Source of the DNA: Amblyornis subalaris
Taxonomy: Eukaryota; Chordata; Aves; Passeriformes; Ptilonorhynchidae
DNA length: 64,000 nucleotides
Reading direction: 5' to 3'
NCBI GenBank assembly: GCA_018881555.1
Contig: JACAXG010000169.1
Coordinates: 760,280-824,279, forward strand
Shown one piece after another: positions 40,263-52,400 of this stretch. The notes below the pieces were generated by a model. That model saw only the letters and a list, made by a program, of their open reading frames with translations. It was not told the DNA's origin and ran no database searches. The translations under genes and the position numbers were made by a program. Position 1 is the stretch's first letter; each line of letters begins with the position of its first letter.

Positions 40263-42593
40263 AACAAACATCCCAAAATCCCTTTACAAGCATCTAGTGA
40301 GGTAAACAATGACAGCAGAAAGTTCCAGCAGGAAAACTGCTTGTGCTGAAGGCACAAAACTCACATGGTACCTTAACAAAGAAGTCTTTGCTGGGAACCC
40401 CTTCCTAACCTCCCGTCTGGACCAACTGCAAAAGTATGGGGAAAAGAGAGTAAATGTAGGAGGGGATTCCCTGCACAAGTGAAGCACAANCTCAGTGGGT
40501 TTGCCCACCTCAGTGCCTGCTCTTTGCAGCCAAACTGATGGTTTAAACAGTGGAGAAACAAACATACTCCTTCAATCTAAATTCCCTCTGGAAGACCAGC
40601 CTGAGGAATTCCCCTTTGAAGCAGAGTTTCATCCAAAAGCATAAGATTGCTTAAACCTGTCTTTATTTAGTAGACACCAGCCTTTCAGCAACATTAAATG
40701 AATCCCCGGCTATTTCTGCAGCCCAGCAGCCTGAGCAGACCCCCAGGAGGTGCCTCAGTGATGATCCCCCCGAGTTCCAAAAGCCCTGGCAAGGCCTGGC
40801 CCCAGTGACCTGCCCAGGAGTCTGCTCTAAACACACCTTCAATGCTGTGATCCTTCAGCTGAGGAGCTCCGAACACTGACAAGCCTTTACCTCTCCCTAA
40901 ACTACTCCTGTAATTAACCTCCATCACTGATAGGACACTGGGTCACATTTAAAAGCTCTGACTCTCAGTTATTGGATCTNGTTATGCTGCTGTTGGAAAA
41001 GCTGAGAGGATCCAGCTATGGGATAAATTCCCATAGGCATGGATTCCCAGAGTGGCTGAGTCACTCCTGAACTCTTCTCTTGAATGAACTTAACTTATTC
41101 AAGGCTTGTTTTCCAGAACTGGAGCATTTTTGTGGCCTCCTCTGAACTTTCCAGTATTTTTATATCTCACAGGAGAGTTCCTGTAACCAGAGATGCTCTG
41201 GTAGCCCGTTCTAACCATTTGCACAGACATGATCACTACAGCTTGATTTTCTTTAGAAAAAAGCACACAAGCAATCAATTCTTCCCCCACCAGTGAGGTT
41301 CAGATTGTGTCACTGATGCACCTACTCCTGCCAGTCCCTCTCTACCTCCCATGTGTGGTTGTGGTGGGAAGCTGTTGTGGGCTCCAGCCTCTACCCTGCT
41401 GCCACCTGGAGCCACCCAACCAGGCACGTCAGGCCAGACCACAGCAGCAGCACCTTGCCACTGCCCATCCNCCCTCTGTGTCTGCAGGACCTCCAGCACC
41501 AAAGGTTCTAAACCTGCTTGGGGCTCAGTCAGGGTTTGGACAAAGATGTGGAAGTGCAGGAGGTGGCTCCCAACTCTTTTATGGCTTCTATTTAACAACT
41601 GAGGCAGGAGTTGTTCCTCAAGTCATCCTTCAACTTTGTATCACACCACCTTTCTTAATTAATGCGGACCTTAATTAACTGGTCAGGTTGCACTGGAGTC
41701 CAGTTCCTCACAAAATCCAAGCATGTGGTACTAAGTATTCATCAGTTGATGCAGCCAGAGGCTGCAATCCCCTCCCAAGAAGGAACACCGGCAGGGCGAT
41801 CTCTTTTCCAAGTACATGCTGTTTAGCCTTTAATCTCTACATTCATCATATCTGCAGTATCTAATTATAAACAAAGTTTTACCTGCTCNTTTTATTCCGT
41901 TCCTGCTGCTGACATCACGTTAACAAACTCTATTTTCCTAAAACACATTTTANCTTCCCACGTGTGAACACCACTCGTGGTACTTCCAATCCCACGGACT
42001 CTTTCCCATTTTCCACAACATTTGAAACCAGTGACAGGGAACCCAACCAATGTGCTTTAAAACTGAAACCGACCAGTTCCACCACTGCCTGGCGCAGGAC
42101 TGCCGCGGCTTTCTTTGGTTCCCGCTGATAACTTGCAATTAACTCACTCAAGCGCGTGTAACTCCTGTAATTAGGCCCCGCCGCTATGCGGAGCTGGGAG
42201 GNGTTTAATGACCTGTAATGCTGACCCTGCTGACTCCGCCCCGCTCCCCGCACACTGGGGCTCCTTGCCCAGCCCCTCCGCCGGGCCAGGCCCCTCCGCC
42301 GCACCGACACGGCACCGGAGCCTCTCGCGCCGGCCCGGCAGGCCCAGAGACGCTTCGTGGCTTTATTTCGACGCGCAGGGCGGACACCCGCAGCGGCCCC
42401 GCCACTCCTCTCGGCGTCCAAGACTCAGAGTCCCCTGCGCCGGTCCGGGCTCCTGCACGCGCCGCGGGCCCGGTTCCCGGGGCCGGTTCTCCGGTCCGGG
42501 CCGGGGTCTCCGCAGGGCGCCCGTTCCCTTCCCCGGTGGCCGCTCCCGGCCCGGCCCCGCCCGGGCCCGCTCGGAGCCGCCTCCGGGACTCAC

Positions 42594-42800
42594 CTGGCAC
42601 CGGCCGGAAGCGCCCTCAGGCTCGGTCCGGCGCCCAAAGCCTTCCCCGCCGCGCCCCTCCGCGCGCCAAACCCGAGCGGCTCCGGAACGTCTCGCGCACG
42701 GCGCCGCGCCCCCATCGGTCCCTGTTCCGGGGCACCGACGCGCAGCGCCGGCAGGGGGCGCCGTCGCCCGCGGCAGCGCGCGAGCCCGAGGGGCGGGGCG
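42594..42800 (-). other. Probable first (non-coding) exon of the divergent minus-strand gene, EXD3 by synteny
   Basis: On the minus strand the sequence reads CCGGTGCCAG followed by GTGAGT at the 42594/42593 boundary, a near-perfect splice donor inside the CpG island just left of the GC boxes. The right limit is a guess from the GC-box position. The exon has no protein match and is probably 5' UTR. EXD3 is named only because human EXD3 lies head-to-head with NOXA1. Confidence 0.4.
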
Positions 42801-43070
42801 GGGGCTTTACCGTAATTACCAGAGCACAGCGGCTTCCCGGTTACTGTACTTGCTGTAATTAATGCGCACCCCTCTACGGCCGTGAGACTATTTACTATTT
42901 TATTCATATTAAATTCACATTAAATATTTTATTCAAAAAAGCTCCCAAAGCGGCATTTTGGCTGAGCAGCGCCGGCCGCGGGCTCGCTTCTGGCGGCTGG
43001 TCAGGTGGCCTTCGCTGCGCTCAGAGAGCAGCATCCCCCCGGTGCCCGCTCAGGTGTGGCCGCCGCCTCC

Positions 43071-43370
43071 CGGGGTCCGTGCACCCCCCACCGGGGTCCA
43101 TGTTTCCTCCCGGGGTCCGTGTACCCACCCACCGGGGTCCATGTTTCCTCCCGGGGTCCGTGTACCCACCCACCGGGGTCCATGTTTCCTCCCGGGGTCC
43201 GTGCACCCCCCACCGGGGCCCGTGTCTCCTCCCGGGGTCCGTGTCCCCCCCACCGGGGCCCGTGTTTCCTCCCGGGGTCCCTATCCCACCCCCGGGTCCG
43301 TGTCCTTTCCCGGGGCCCGTGTCTCTTCCCGGGGTCCCTATCCCAGCCCCGGGTCCGTGTCCCCTCCCGC
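43071..43370 (+). repeat. GC-rich minisatellite, 40-41 bp period, upstream of NOXA1 start
   Basis: Repeated blocks of the form ccaccggggtccatgtttcc then tcccggggtccgtgtaccca. Equivalent points fall at 43099, 43140, 43181, 43221 and 43261 (steps of 41, 41, 40, 40), then degenerate to shorter ~20-bp half units up to about 43365. It contains no stop codon in several frames, which explains long open frames here on both strands. It lies in the promoter or 5' UTR of NOXA1. C-runs on this strand mean G-runs on the other, which could form quadruplexes. Confidence 0.9.
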
Positions 43371-43488
43371 CGCCCGTGGGAGGAGCGGAGCGGGCAGAGG
43401 CGGCCGCGCTTCCCCGCTCCCCGCCCCGGCAGGTGAGGCGCAGGTGATCCGCAGGCGATCCCCGGCGGTGCGGGCCCGCGGCCCGCCC

Positions 43489-46400
43489 ATGGCGTACCGG
43501 GAGCTGGTGCGGCGCTGGCACGAGGCCGTGCGGGCCGCGGACCGCGGGCACTGGGACGCTGCCCTGGACACCTTCGCCGGCATCCCGGAGCCTCCGGCCA
43601 GGATCTGCTTCAACATGGGCTGCGTGCAGCTGCTGGCCGGGCGGCCNGAGGCGGCCCTGCGGGTGAGCGGGCTGCGGACGCACCGGGGGAACGGGAGGGG
43701 ATCCGGGGATGGGCGGATCGGCTCCCCCGTGTCCGCCTTTGAGGGAATGATGCTGAACCAGAGTTAAAATCCNGCGTTTGTGTCCCGCGTGTCCAGCGGG
43801 AATGCGCGCAGGGATGGTGAGAGATTAATGGTTTAAGGAAAAGATGTAGCAGAGTGAATCACAGGGAAGCTGAAAAGTTAGAAAGGTGGATGTGGCACTT
43901 GAGGACATGGTTTAGTGGTGAACTCGGTGGTGCTGGGTTAACAATTGGATTCGATCTTTGAGGCCNTTTCCAGCCTTAATGATTCTGTGATTCCGTGATT
44001 CTACAAATACAATGAAAACTCAGATAAGTGGGAAACTTCAAGGTGTTGCAGAGTTGTTTTGAAACAAATTAGAAGAGATAGTAGGAGCAGAGAGAAATTA
44101 GATACTAGAAACTGCATTTGGCAATGTACCTAAAGTTTTACTCAAGATAAATCAGTTAAAATCGTGCCCTTTAGGTGAACTTAGCTTATTATAATGTGAA
44201 AACCACANNTCCAAATCTTAGGCTGCCTGCTTCCAGTTGAAGACCCCAACCCACTGGACATGCACAATAAATTTAAAATGCNTTGTAGCTTTAAATTGAA
44301 GCAGGAAAAAGTTTGTCCAATAGCTGTTGTGTAGGAATGGGTTTAGAAATGAGATGGGTGTATTTTGAAAGTACAAATATGCTGCTTGGTGGCTGAGACT
44401 GCCAGAANAAAGCTACTGTGGCTGGAAACCTCTGGCCTTGGGAAGGGAGAGGAGGTGCCCTAGGAAAAGCTTTTTTGTGACAGCACCTGGCGTGTCTGCA
44501 CATCCATCCATCCATCNGTCTGTCTGTCTGTCTCCAGTGAGGGAATGCAGATAAACCTTTCCTTAAGCAGCGTAAAGAAGAGCTGAGGCTGTGCTGGAGG
44601 GGCTGGGCAGAGCCGTGGAGCCCTGGGCAGGGCAGTGGCTGTTTGGGACACAGTGAGCCCAGGAGAGACTTCTCAGCCCCAGTCAATGGATAGCGACTGG
44701 GAAGAATCTCAGCTCTACTTCCGTGTGGATCAAGGGTTGGTTGGTTGTTATTTGGTTCATGGCCCAGCAAGGCAGACTGTCCCAGCAGGGGACAGGAGTG
44801 TGTGCGGGGTCGCGCAGACACATCTTCACCCTGCAGTGCTGTCCCTGTCCAGGCAGAGTCAGGGGACTCTGGGGTTTCAGGAGCTGTTATCTCCAATGGT
44901 CTCTGCAGTGATAAGGGAAGGAGCACACCCNTCCTCACTCTCTCAGCTCTCCCAGCACAGCCACTTTGAAGCCCAAGCTGCTGCCAGCTCTGCNAGTTCT
45001 TGTCTGTATTTAGCTGTGAAGCTGAACCAGAGATGCTGACTTAGAGACCATTGTGTGAAGCCCTGCAGGTTTCTCCCTCTCACCCTTTCATTACTCCTCA
45101 CCTCAGCCTTCCCCAGCCTGGCCATCCTGCTGTTCCTACTATCCTGGTAAGCTCTGCTCCAGACTACACAGTTTCCCCATTTCAAGAAGCCAAATGGCCA
45201 GTGCAGCTCATGTACGTCCAGTCCACTGGAACAGGGAGAGATCAAAACCTGAAGCTNAGCTCATACAGAGCTGAAAGATGANTGGGAGCTGTGTCCAGCC
45301 CCTCGGAGCTGGGCAGGAGCCCTGGCACTGCCTCTGTGAGGGCAGCTGGGATGTGGCTGGTGGGTGTGTGTGCCCAGGCACCGACAGGAGAGATCCTGAC
45401 TGATCCTTGGGATGTGCCTGTGCTTTTCTCCTCAGGCATTCGATCAAACCGTTGCGAAGGACAACTCCCTGGCNGTGGGCTACTTCCAGAGAGGGTTTGT
45501 GCACCTGCAGCTGGAGATGTGAGTGAGGTGCACAGCCAGTGCAGTCTGGGGTTCTCTCCTTTCACTCAGACTTTATTCCNAAACCTAAATGATTCTTTGA
45601 TTCTAAAATTCACTTCTTCCAGCAACCTTACCGAGTTCACGGGCTCTGCTTTGGCCTTGGAAACCCTGTCACAGGTCAGCAAGTCTTACCTCTGATAAGA
45701 GCTGCACAACTCTGGGGCCCCAGGGGNGGCTGACACATTACATTGCTGTCCCACGCATGCAGAGACTCCTGGATGCAGAGCTGCCAGGATGTTATGTTGC
45801 CATTCAGATTTTCTTTGGGAATTAAAAAATCATAATTGGGCTGCTTGGTGTGTCTTCAGATGACACATGTGAGTCTGGCCTTCCTAAAAGTGCAGCCTGC
45901 CCACGNTGTCTGACTGTCACTCTCCTGACAGCAGATTTTGGGGGCCTGATCTCAATCTCACTGATCAAATATTGAGATTGCTCCAGAAGTGTCATGGGAT
46001 TGATTACTCATTGTTTCCACAGATAAATCACAGTGACATCCTGCTCAGGGAGGTGGGTGAAGTATTTTACAGATCTCTTCTTACCTTTGAGGTTCAGTTA
46101 TTCTCTTTACTGGTTTTTTCCCCATATTTTCCAGACCTTAATTTCCACTAAATGCCTGTCTTTATTTCTGGGAGGGAGTTAAAGGGTGATTCTGAGTTCT
46201 GGCTTCTCACNTGGAGGGGGCTATGCCCAGGGCTGGTGGAACCCCAGGCAGGGCTCACTGGAGCTACTCCCCAGCCAGCAGAAGCAAAGCAAACGTGCCC
46301 CAAGCACAGCCACTTCAGGGGCAGCACAGCTGGCAGCTGCCTCCTGCCCGAAGAGCTCATGGCCACCAGCACCCCAGGGCTCCTTCTCTCATCAGAAGCT

Positions 46401-49400
46401 GCTCCCACCCACCGCCCACCTGGGCACCTTCCCTTGGTGGGTGCCTACCACACAGCCCTTCCTGGACCCTTCCTCTCACCACCTGCAGCCTCAGTGGGCA
46501 CCTGCTTGGATTTCAGCTGCATAGCTGGTATNAATTCAGACTAATTCCCTCATTAGCCTCAGAGCTTCTCTAAATTTCTAAATTATGAGGTTCTAAATTT
46601 TGAGGTTCTAAATTTTCATGCTCTAGCCATGCACGTACCCCCCCCGCTCACCACCAGTCAGGTTCCCAGCCCTCACGCCTCCCAGGACATGTGCTGGGAC
46701 AGGCCAGGAGCTCCCAGCAGTGGTTAATCTTTGTTCTTTACAAAGATGACACATCTCTGGTGCAGCTCTCTTCAGAGCAGAATACCTGTTATTTGTTAGT
46801 GTGATTTTTGAACTTCTTAAATAGTCTCCAGCTTTTCTGGTCTCAGTTTCTTCTGTCACCCCTGTGCTGCAGGTACGAGGAAGCTCTCTCTGACTATCAC
46901 ATNGCCTTCAGTCACCTAAGACAAAACCCCTTCATCGATTACAAGCAGCTGGGGCTGAGGCACATCCTTTANGCCTGGGAGGTAAGAGCCTGGCTCAGCA
47001 ATCCTTCCCCACTNTTAGGGGTACCAGCAGTAGCATTAGTGACCCAAGACTTTTTCAACAAAGTACATTAGAACTGTAAAAAATTTCTGCTTGCACTTTT
47101 TTTTTAAGTAACTTCATCATAAAAGTCATAAAACAACATCATCTCTGGAGAGTTTAGCAAATGATGCAGTTTGAAAAGTAAAATCGTTCAGAGCAGGTGC
47201 ATGGGAATTTGTATAACGAGAGGTTTTCATCTTCTCTATACATAGACAAAGTGGTGGCTGCTCCATCCCTAGAAGTGNCCAAGGCCAGGCTGGACAGGGC
47301 TTGGAGTGACCTAGGATAGTGGAAGGTGTCCCTGCCCATAGTAGGGGGTGGGATGAGATGAGTTTTGAGGTCNCTTCCAACCCAAACCAGTCTGGGATTC
47401 TGTGTAATATGTAAATACACTTGTAGGTTTTGTGAACTCCACAGCTTCAAGAGCTGAAAGAAGTTGAAATATTGACAGATGAGAACAGAGCTGGTCCATG
47501 ATGCAGACTCTAGGAAATTCAGGTGGATGAAAGCCTCTTTCCAACTGCACCAGCTGATCTTAATATTCCCTCTGTGCCTGAACTTACACCCTGTGCTCAG
47601 GCTGTGTTTGCCCCTGTAACCCTTCATCCTGCACCTCTTGCTGTCACACAGAGCCACATCTGGTCAAGGAAGCTCAAAGACTGAATTGATTGTAAATTTT
47701 TGTAAATTGTAAATTTTTGTAATACTTGGCATGTAAAAGATTCCTAGAAACTGTGCTGTGCTGTGAGGGTTCATTTTGTCTGTTGTGAGTCCACACACAG
47801 ATTGAAAAGCAGATACAGGAAAGAGGATTTAACTCCTTACTTCCTCCAGAGTGAGGAGTCATTGTGCAACTCCAGTCAAGCAGCTCGGGCAATTTTCATG
47901 CACCTTATACCTGGCAGGAGGAAGCTGTCTCTGGCATCTGTGGTATTACCCAAGCCTCCCTGGCTTTAACAGCTTCAGTGCCACTGCCCTGCCTTCTCTG
48001 AGCTCACACTCTTGAAAGGGAGAGGTTCCCTGGGAAAGGGGCAGGGCTGCAGGAGTGTCCCAGGGATGCTGGTGCCCTTCCTGGTGTGAACACAGAGTCC
48101 CTTGCTCCAGGCATCCCCAGGACATATGCTGGCCTCCCAGACTCGGGATCAGCATCCTGATTTGGCTGTATCTTGTTCTTACCTGCAGCTCATTTTTCAA
48201 AATACACGAACACCTTCCTCCAGCAGAATTGTGCCACCAGCTTTTCCCCAGGCACCGCCTCTCACGTGCTGCAGCTGGTCTTCCTGTGGAAGATACATGC
48301 TTGGTTTGAAAACCCAGAAATATTTGCCTTTTGCAAGGCTGTCAGACTTCTGAGTGAGTGAGAATGGCTGCCTTGCCAGGAGGGCCCATCCCTGCAGTTC
48401 CTGTACATGTTCAGGGTTGCCATTCCCCACACTCCCAGACAGAGTCTTCCACTGTCGTGATTAAGGGGTAAAAGAAAAGCATACTATAAGCTACAGCCCT
48501 GTCCCAAGCAGGGTGNGCAGCCAGACACACACCTCCATTCCCAGCTGATAACCCTATCAGAGGAGATAAGGAGCTATCTGACAGGGCTCTGCCTGTGGCC
48601 CAGCAGCTCTCCCACACACCGAGTGCTGGCTAGTGACAGGGAGAGATCTCCCAGTCTTAATATAGACCCCAGCTCCCCAACACCCTGTCTGCAACACTCC
48701 CACAGCCTGCACTTCCCCAGGAACACACTGACATGCTGCTGAAGGGTGACAAGCTACAGTTGACAATTTGCACATTCACAGCCCACTGCAGCATGAAATA
48801 GTTTCAGTTAAGTTGTTTTTCAGTGACAGGGAGTCAGAATTACAGGAAGTATTACCTGGCTGCATGCAGGAAGAAGCCCACGAAAAGCTTCCCGGCCTTT
48901 CAGNTGCAAGAAGGGTCAGATTTAAACTGTGTGGTACCAGAGTCTTCACCTGGTGTGCCTGTGTCTCTCTTCACCTTGACCAGCAGCTCCAGCACACCCT
49001 GGATAAAAAGCTTTTATCTTTTGCCTTTCTGATTAAGAAGTTTTCCTAGCTGTGCTGCCCAGAGTACCTGTCCTGTTGCTGCATTTGTGGCGTTTCAGTG
49101 CCTGGTCCCTGTTTCTTGGCTGAGTTCAGCAGGTTGTGTTGGATGTCCCTTGGTCCCAGCCCTCTGAGTCCCTTCCCTGTGCCCACCCAGGTGCTGTACA
49201 GCACTGCAGCAGTGCAGTGCCAGCTGCAGCAGTGGCAGGAGGCCAGAGTCACCCTGGAGAAGGCTGTTGTGTGGAGACCTGAGAGAAGAACAGCGATCCT
49301 GGAGCTGGCCCTTGAGCGGGTGCAGGTAAGGCCACCCCCGTGAGTTACTGGATGTGTGCATCGGGCTTCAGGTAAGAAATGGGAGATGGGAGTGTGCTGA

Positions 49401-52400
49401 TAGTTGTATGTTGGAGTGTTCCTGCCACCTGCGTGTTCCTGCCATCTACCCACCTGCCTGGTCACCTGCTAGCACAGTCTAAGCCCATGACACTCTGCCA
49501 AACCAGTGCTTCAGGTCACCGAGGAACTCCACCACCCCCAAGTGCTTCAGTGCCCAGAGTGGAGAATTCCAGGATGACCTCTCAGGCTGGGCAGGTTGCT
49601 TCCCGGTCCCTGAGGTTCAGGAGCTCAGCTCTATTCATACTTGTTATGTAAAGCCAGTTGCCTTGTGCAGTGTTTCAAGTGCAGAANCCCTACAAGTGCA
49701 GGTCTGGAGAGTCTCCCTTTTCATGGCACTGGCTGAGTTTTTTTCGTCCCTTTGGCCTCAGGAACTGTTGGTGGCAGCTCAGATATTAATGTCAGTCACT
49801 TTAGAGCTTAAGTAGGGTGTGAAAGTGTTTCTAGGGCTGCTTCTAAGTAATAGTTTCCTGTTAGACTCCTTGATGGATCAGGAAACATTTGCAGATCTCT
49901 GTTTTACCCTTCCTGGAGGGTTCATTAGTTGCTACCTTTGTACTTTATAAGAGATTCATACTTTATNGGAGGTGATCAGTTTGTTTTTCATCTGATCATC
50001 TCTTCTGGCATCACATTTGTGCTTTACATCAGTGTATTATTTATATTTGCTATTAGCATGCTACTCAGTGGCTGAACAGAGAAAACATTTGAAGTCGAAT
50101 AGAAAAGCTGTTTAGAAGATTTGTTAAATAAACCTTCCTGCACTGCCCCCCTTCCCACCCACCCCATGCCAACAGTGTCAGTGCTTGACTCCACACTGGG
50201 GAGTGGCTGCTGAGCTCTCAGTTTGCTCGTGCTTGTGGAGGCTGCGTGGCCCTTGTCGAGTTCACAGCCATCATTTTTGCCCCAGTGTCTTCCTGGAGCT
50301 GCTCTTGCACGCCTAGGGAAGCTGTATTTGCTTTTCACTGCCCGGATGTTTCCTTCAATATGCATTGATGGCTTTTCCCTCACCTGCTTTCCCCGCCCCA
50401 GGACCGCCTGTTTTTAGAGCCCATGCTGGTCCCTCTCGGGGAACTTTTCAGACCACGAAAGAAGGAAGTTGAGCAGCTGGATTCCAAGGATTTCCTGGGT
50501 AAACCCAAGGTAACAGCCACATAACTGTCAGGATTAACAGCAGCAGATTAAAATCCCACCTCTGCCATCTCCAGAGAGTAGTGCTGGGGGTGACCCAGAG
50601 CAGGATGGTCAGTGCTTGCAGCCAGTCCAGGCAGCTGGAACATGGAAGCCAAAATTTGTTTGAATCGTCACCTCTTCTATCAGAAAATGCACTTTGGCAC
50701 TGAAAAGCTTTCCCAGTCTTGGTCCCTTTAAAGTCTGAAAGCGCTGAGCAGGTACTCTGGGAACCTGTGTTGCCCTTTTGCTGACAATGACGTTTTGAAG
50801 AGGGGCACATTCTCCCACCATGCTCCTGCTCAGTCCTGCATTCCCAGTGGGACAGGTGGGCACTTGGGGGACAAATGCTTTGTCACATCCCTTAACACAA
50901 GGCAGCAGAGAATTTCTCTGACTCCTTCTGTGACCAGTGCAGTCAGGACAGAGAGCTTCAAAATGAATAAAGGAAAGGGAAAGTAATTAAATCATGTACT
51001 TTTAAAGAAACCTTGGGAAGACTAAAATACCTGGGACACAAATGGTTGAAGCTGTTTTGTGAATTCAGCTCTGCCTCTTCCACTGTGTGCACAGCTCTAC
51101 ATTATGCCTGACCTTAGGATGCCANAAGGGAGCAGGTCTGAGTAGATAATCCTGCATGAAGTTTGGGAGCCTCTTCATCCAGCCTAGATTCACTCCTTGC
51201 TTTGTTCTCCCACAGGTGATCTCGTCCATCATTCCCAATGATGAGTACATTGGCTTCGAGCCTCTCAGGCCTCAGGTGAGCAGGACACAGCTGTGAAAGG
51301 AGGAATGGAGCTGTCATGGAGCTCCAGAAAGGGGCTCAGATCCGAACACCATTGGGGGAAGTGTTGGAAAAACTAGTGCAATATCAGCTTGAATCCCTGG
51401 GGATGTTCAGAGCCAGGCTCAGCACTGGCTGGAAGGGACTCAGTGATGGGAATCTCCAGCCGTTTTAAGGTGCTTTTTTGACTCTTCACTCTGAAAGAGA
51501 CTTTGCTGTGCTCAGCGTGTCTCTGCTCATCGCTTCAGTAAATGTGTGAGCACGGCTGCCTTGTACTGTGCCAGGAGTTCCTTGGAACCAGGGGAGGGGG
51601 AAGAGATTTTNTTACTTCCTGATGTGATAAAGAGGGAGGGCAAGAAACAGAAGGTACATCCTGGTAAGGTGTGGAGCAGCAGACTTCTTTCTGGGTGGTG
51701 TGGAGTGACAAATGGGGTCAAGAGTAAAGGCCAACTAGCAGAGTGTGGCACTCAGAGGGTCAGGAGATANGGTGGCACTGCTGCTGTAGGAGGCACTGTT
51801 ATAAATAGCTGCTGTTGTTTCTCCCACAGAAACAGGGCTTTTATGAACCGAGTGCTGATGCTCTGCGGTGAGTGTTCAGTCCCACCTTGGTCTGACCCTT
51901 CTCCCACTACCTCTGTTCAGAAAGTCCTGTTTTGTTCTCTGGTGTCCTTGTGTGAAGACTCCGAGGCATCCCCACCCACTTCTCACCAGGGGTGGAGTGA
52001 ATGACAAACATACAAAGGCTTGTGTGGCTGCAAAGGACACGGCAGGTCCCTGGCACCTCTGCAAGAATCTCTGGGCAGTTTGCAGGCATTGATCCAATAG
52101 TCTTGGGAGACAGGCATGGATCATGCCACGGCTGGGGAATGGAAGCAAAGGGAGGTTATGGGACCTGCCCAGGTCTGTGACAGAGAATGCTCAGCTGTCC
52201 CATCCTAATTCCCAGTACAAGGCCTTCAAATACTCACTCCCAGCCCTGCTGTGCTGAGCCAAAATCATATTCAAACCCCAAGAAATTAATTTGTTGTGGT
52301 GATATCGTACCAGTAGTACTTCAGGGCTGAGTTTAATAATTGTTTTGACCTTGAGAACGTTTATCAGTACAATGAAACTGCAGCTGCATTTGGCATATTA

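Larger units (their letters stand above)
30551..42189. other. Non-coding stretch left of the CpG island
   Basis: Unique sequence with two CR1 pieces (36.5 and 40.2 kb), small tandem repeats and AT-rich segments (34.4-34.9 kb). Expected to be the first introns of the minus-strand gene. No coding exon was recognised apart from the weak candidate at 36.2 kb. Confidence 0.5.
42190..43720. promoter_or_regulatory. CpG island, likely bidirectional promoter (minus-strand gene and NOXA1)
   Basis: A sharply GC- and CpG-rich stretch between AT-richer flanks. A run of GC boxes (gggcggggcggggg) lies at about 42790-42804. A central AT-rich gap (about 42845-42945) divides it into a left half, suited to a minus-strand start, and a right half that includes the NOXA1 start codon at 43489. 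In human, EXD3 (minus) and NOXA1 (plus) start within about 100 bases of each other, so a shared promoter is expected. No TATA box was seen. Confidence 0.7.
43489..49325 (+). other. NOXA1: NOXA1 exons 1-4: N-terminal TPR domain
   Basis: These four exons encode residues 1-167, a TPR superhelix that in p67phox and NOXA1 binds GTP-loaded Rac. Exon 1 ends in EAALR, exon 2 encodes [20 protein letters not shown], and exon 3 encodes EEALSDYH then [17 protein letters not shown]. The arginine in HLRQ falls at residue 102 and matches the Rac-contacting Arg102 of p67phox. One codon in exon 3 is TAN, at 46970-46972 (residue 119). p67phox has Phe here and human NOXA1 Gln, so Tyr (TAC/TAT) is the likely reading, but a stop cannot be excluded from this base call. 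Exon 4 continues with [15 protein letters not shown]. Confidence 0.93.

Noticed and set aside
42205..42862. Several 130-216 codon open frames in the CpG island
   Set aside because: High GC lowers stop frequency; Ala/Arg/Pro/Gly-rich translations in overlapping frames are composition artefacts.
42958..43488. N-terminal extension of NOXA1 through the minisatellite (open frame from 42958)
   Set aside because: The far-upstream start is not ATG, the added text is repeat-encoded Pro/Gly/Arg, and family alignment begins at MAYREL (43489).
43001..43683. Long minus-strand open frames opposite NOXA1 exon 1 and the minisatellite
   Set aside because: They are produced by the GC-rich repeat and by the antisense of a real exon; no splice or family support.
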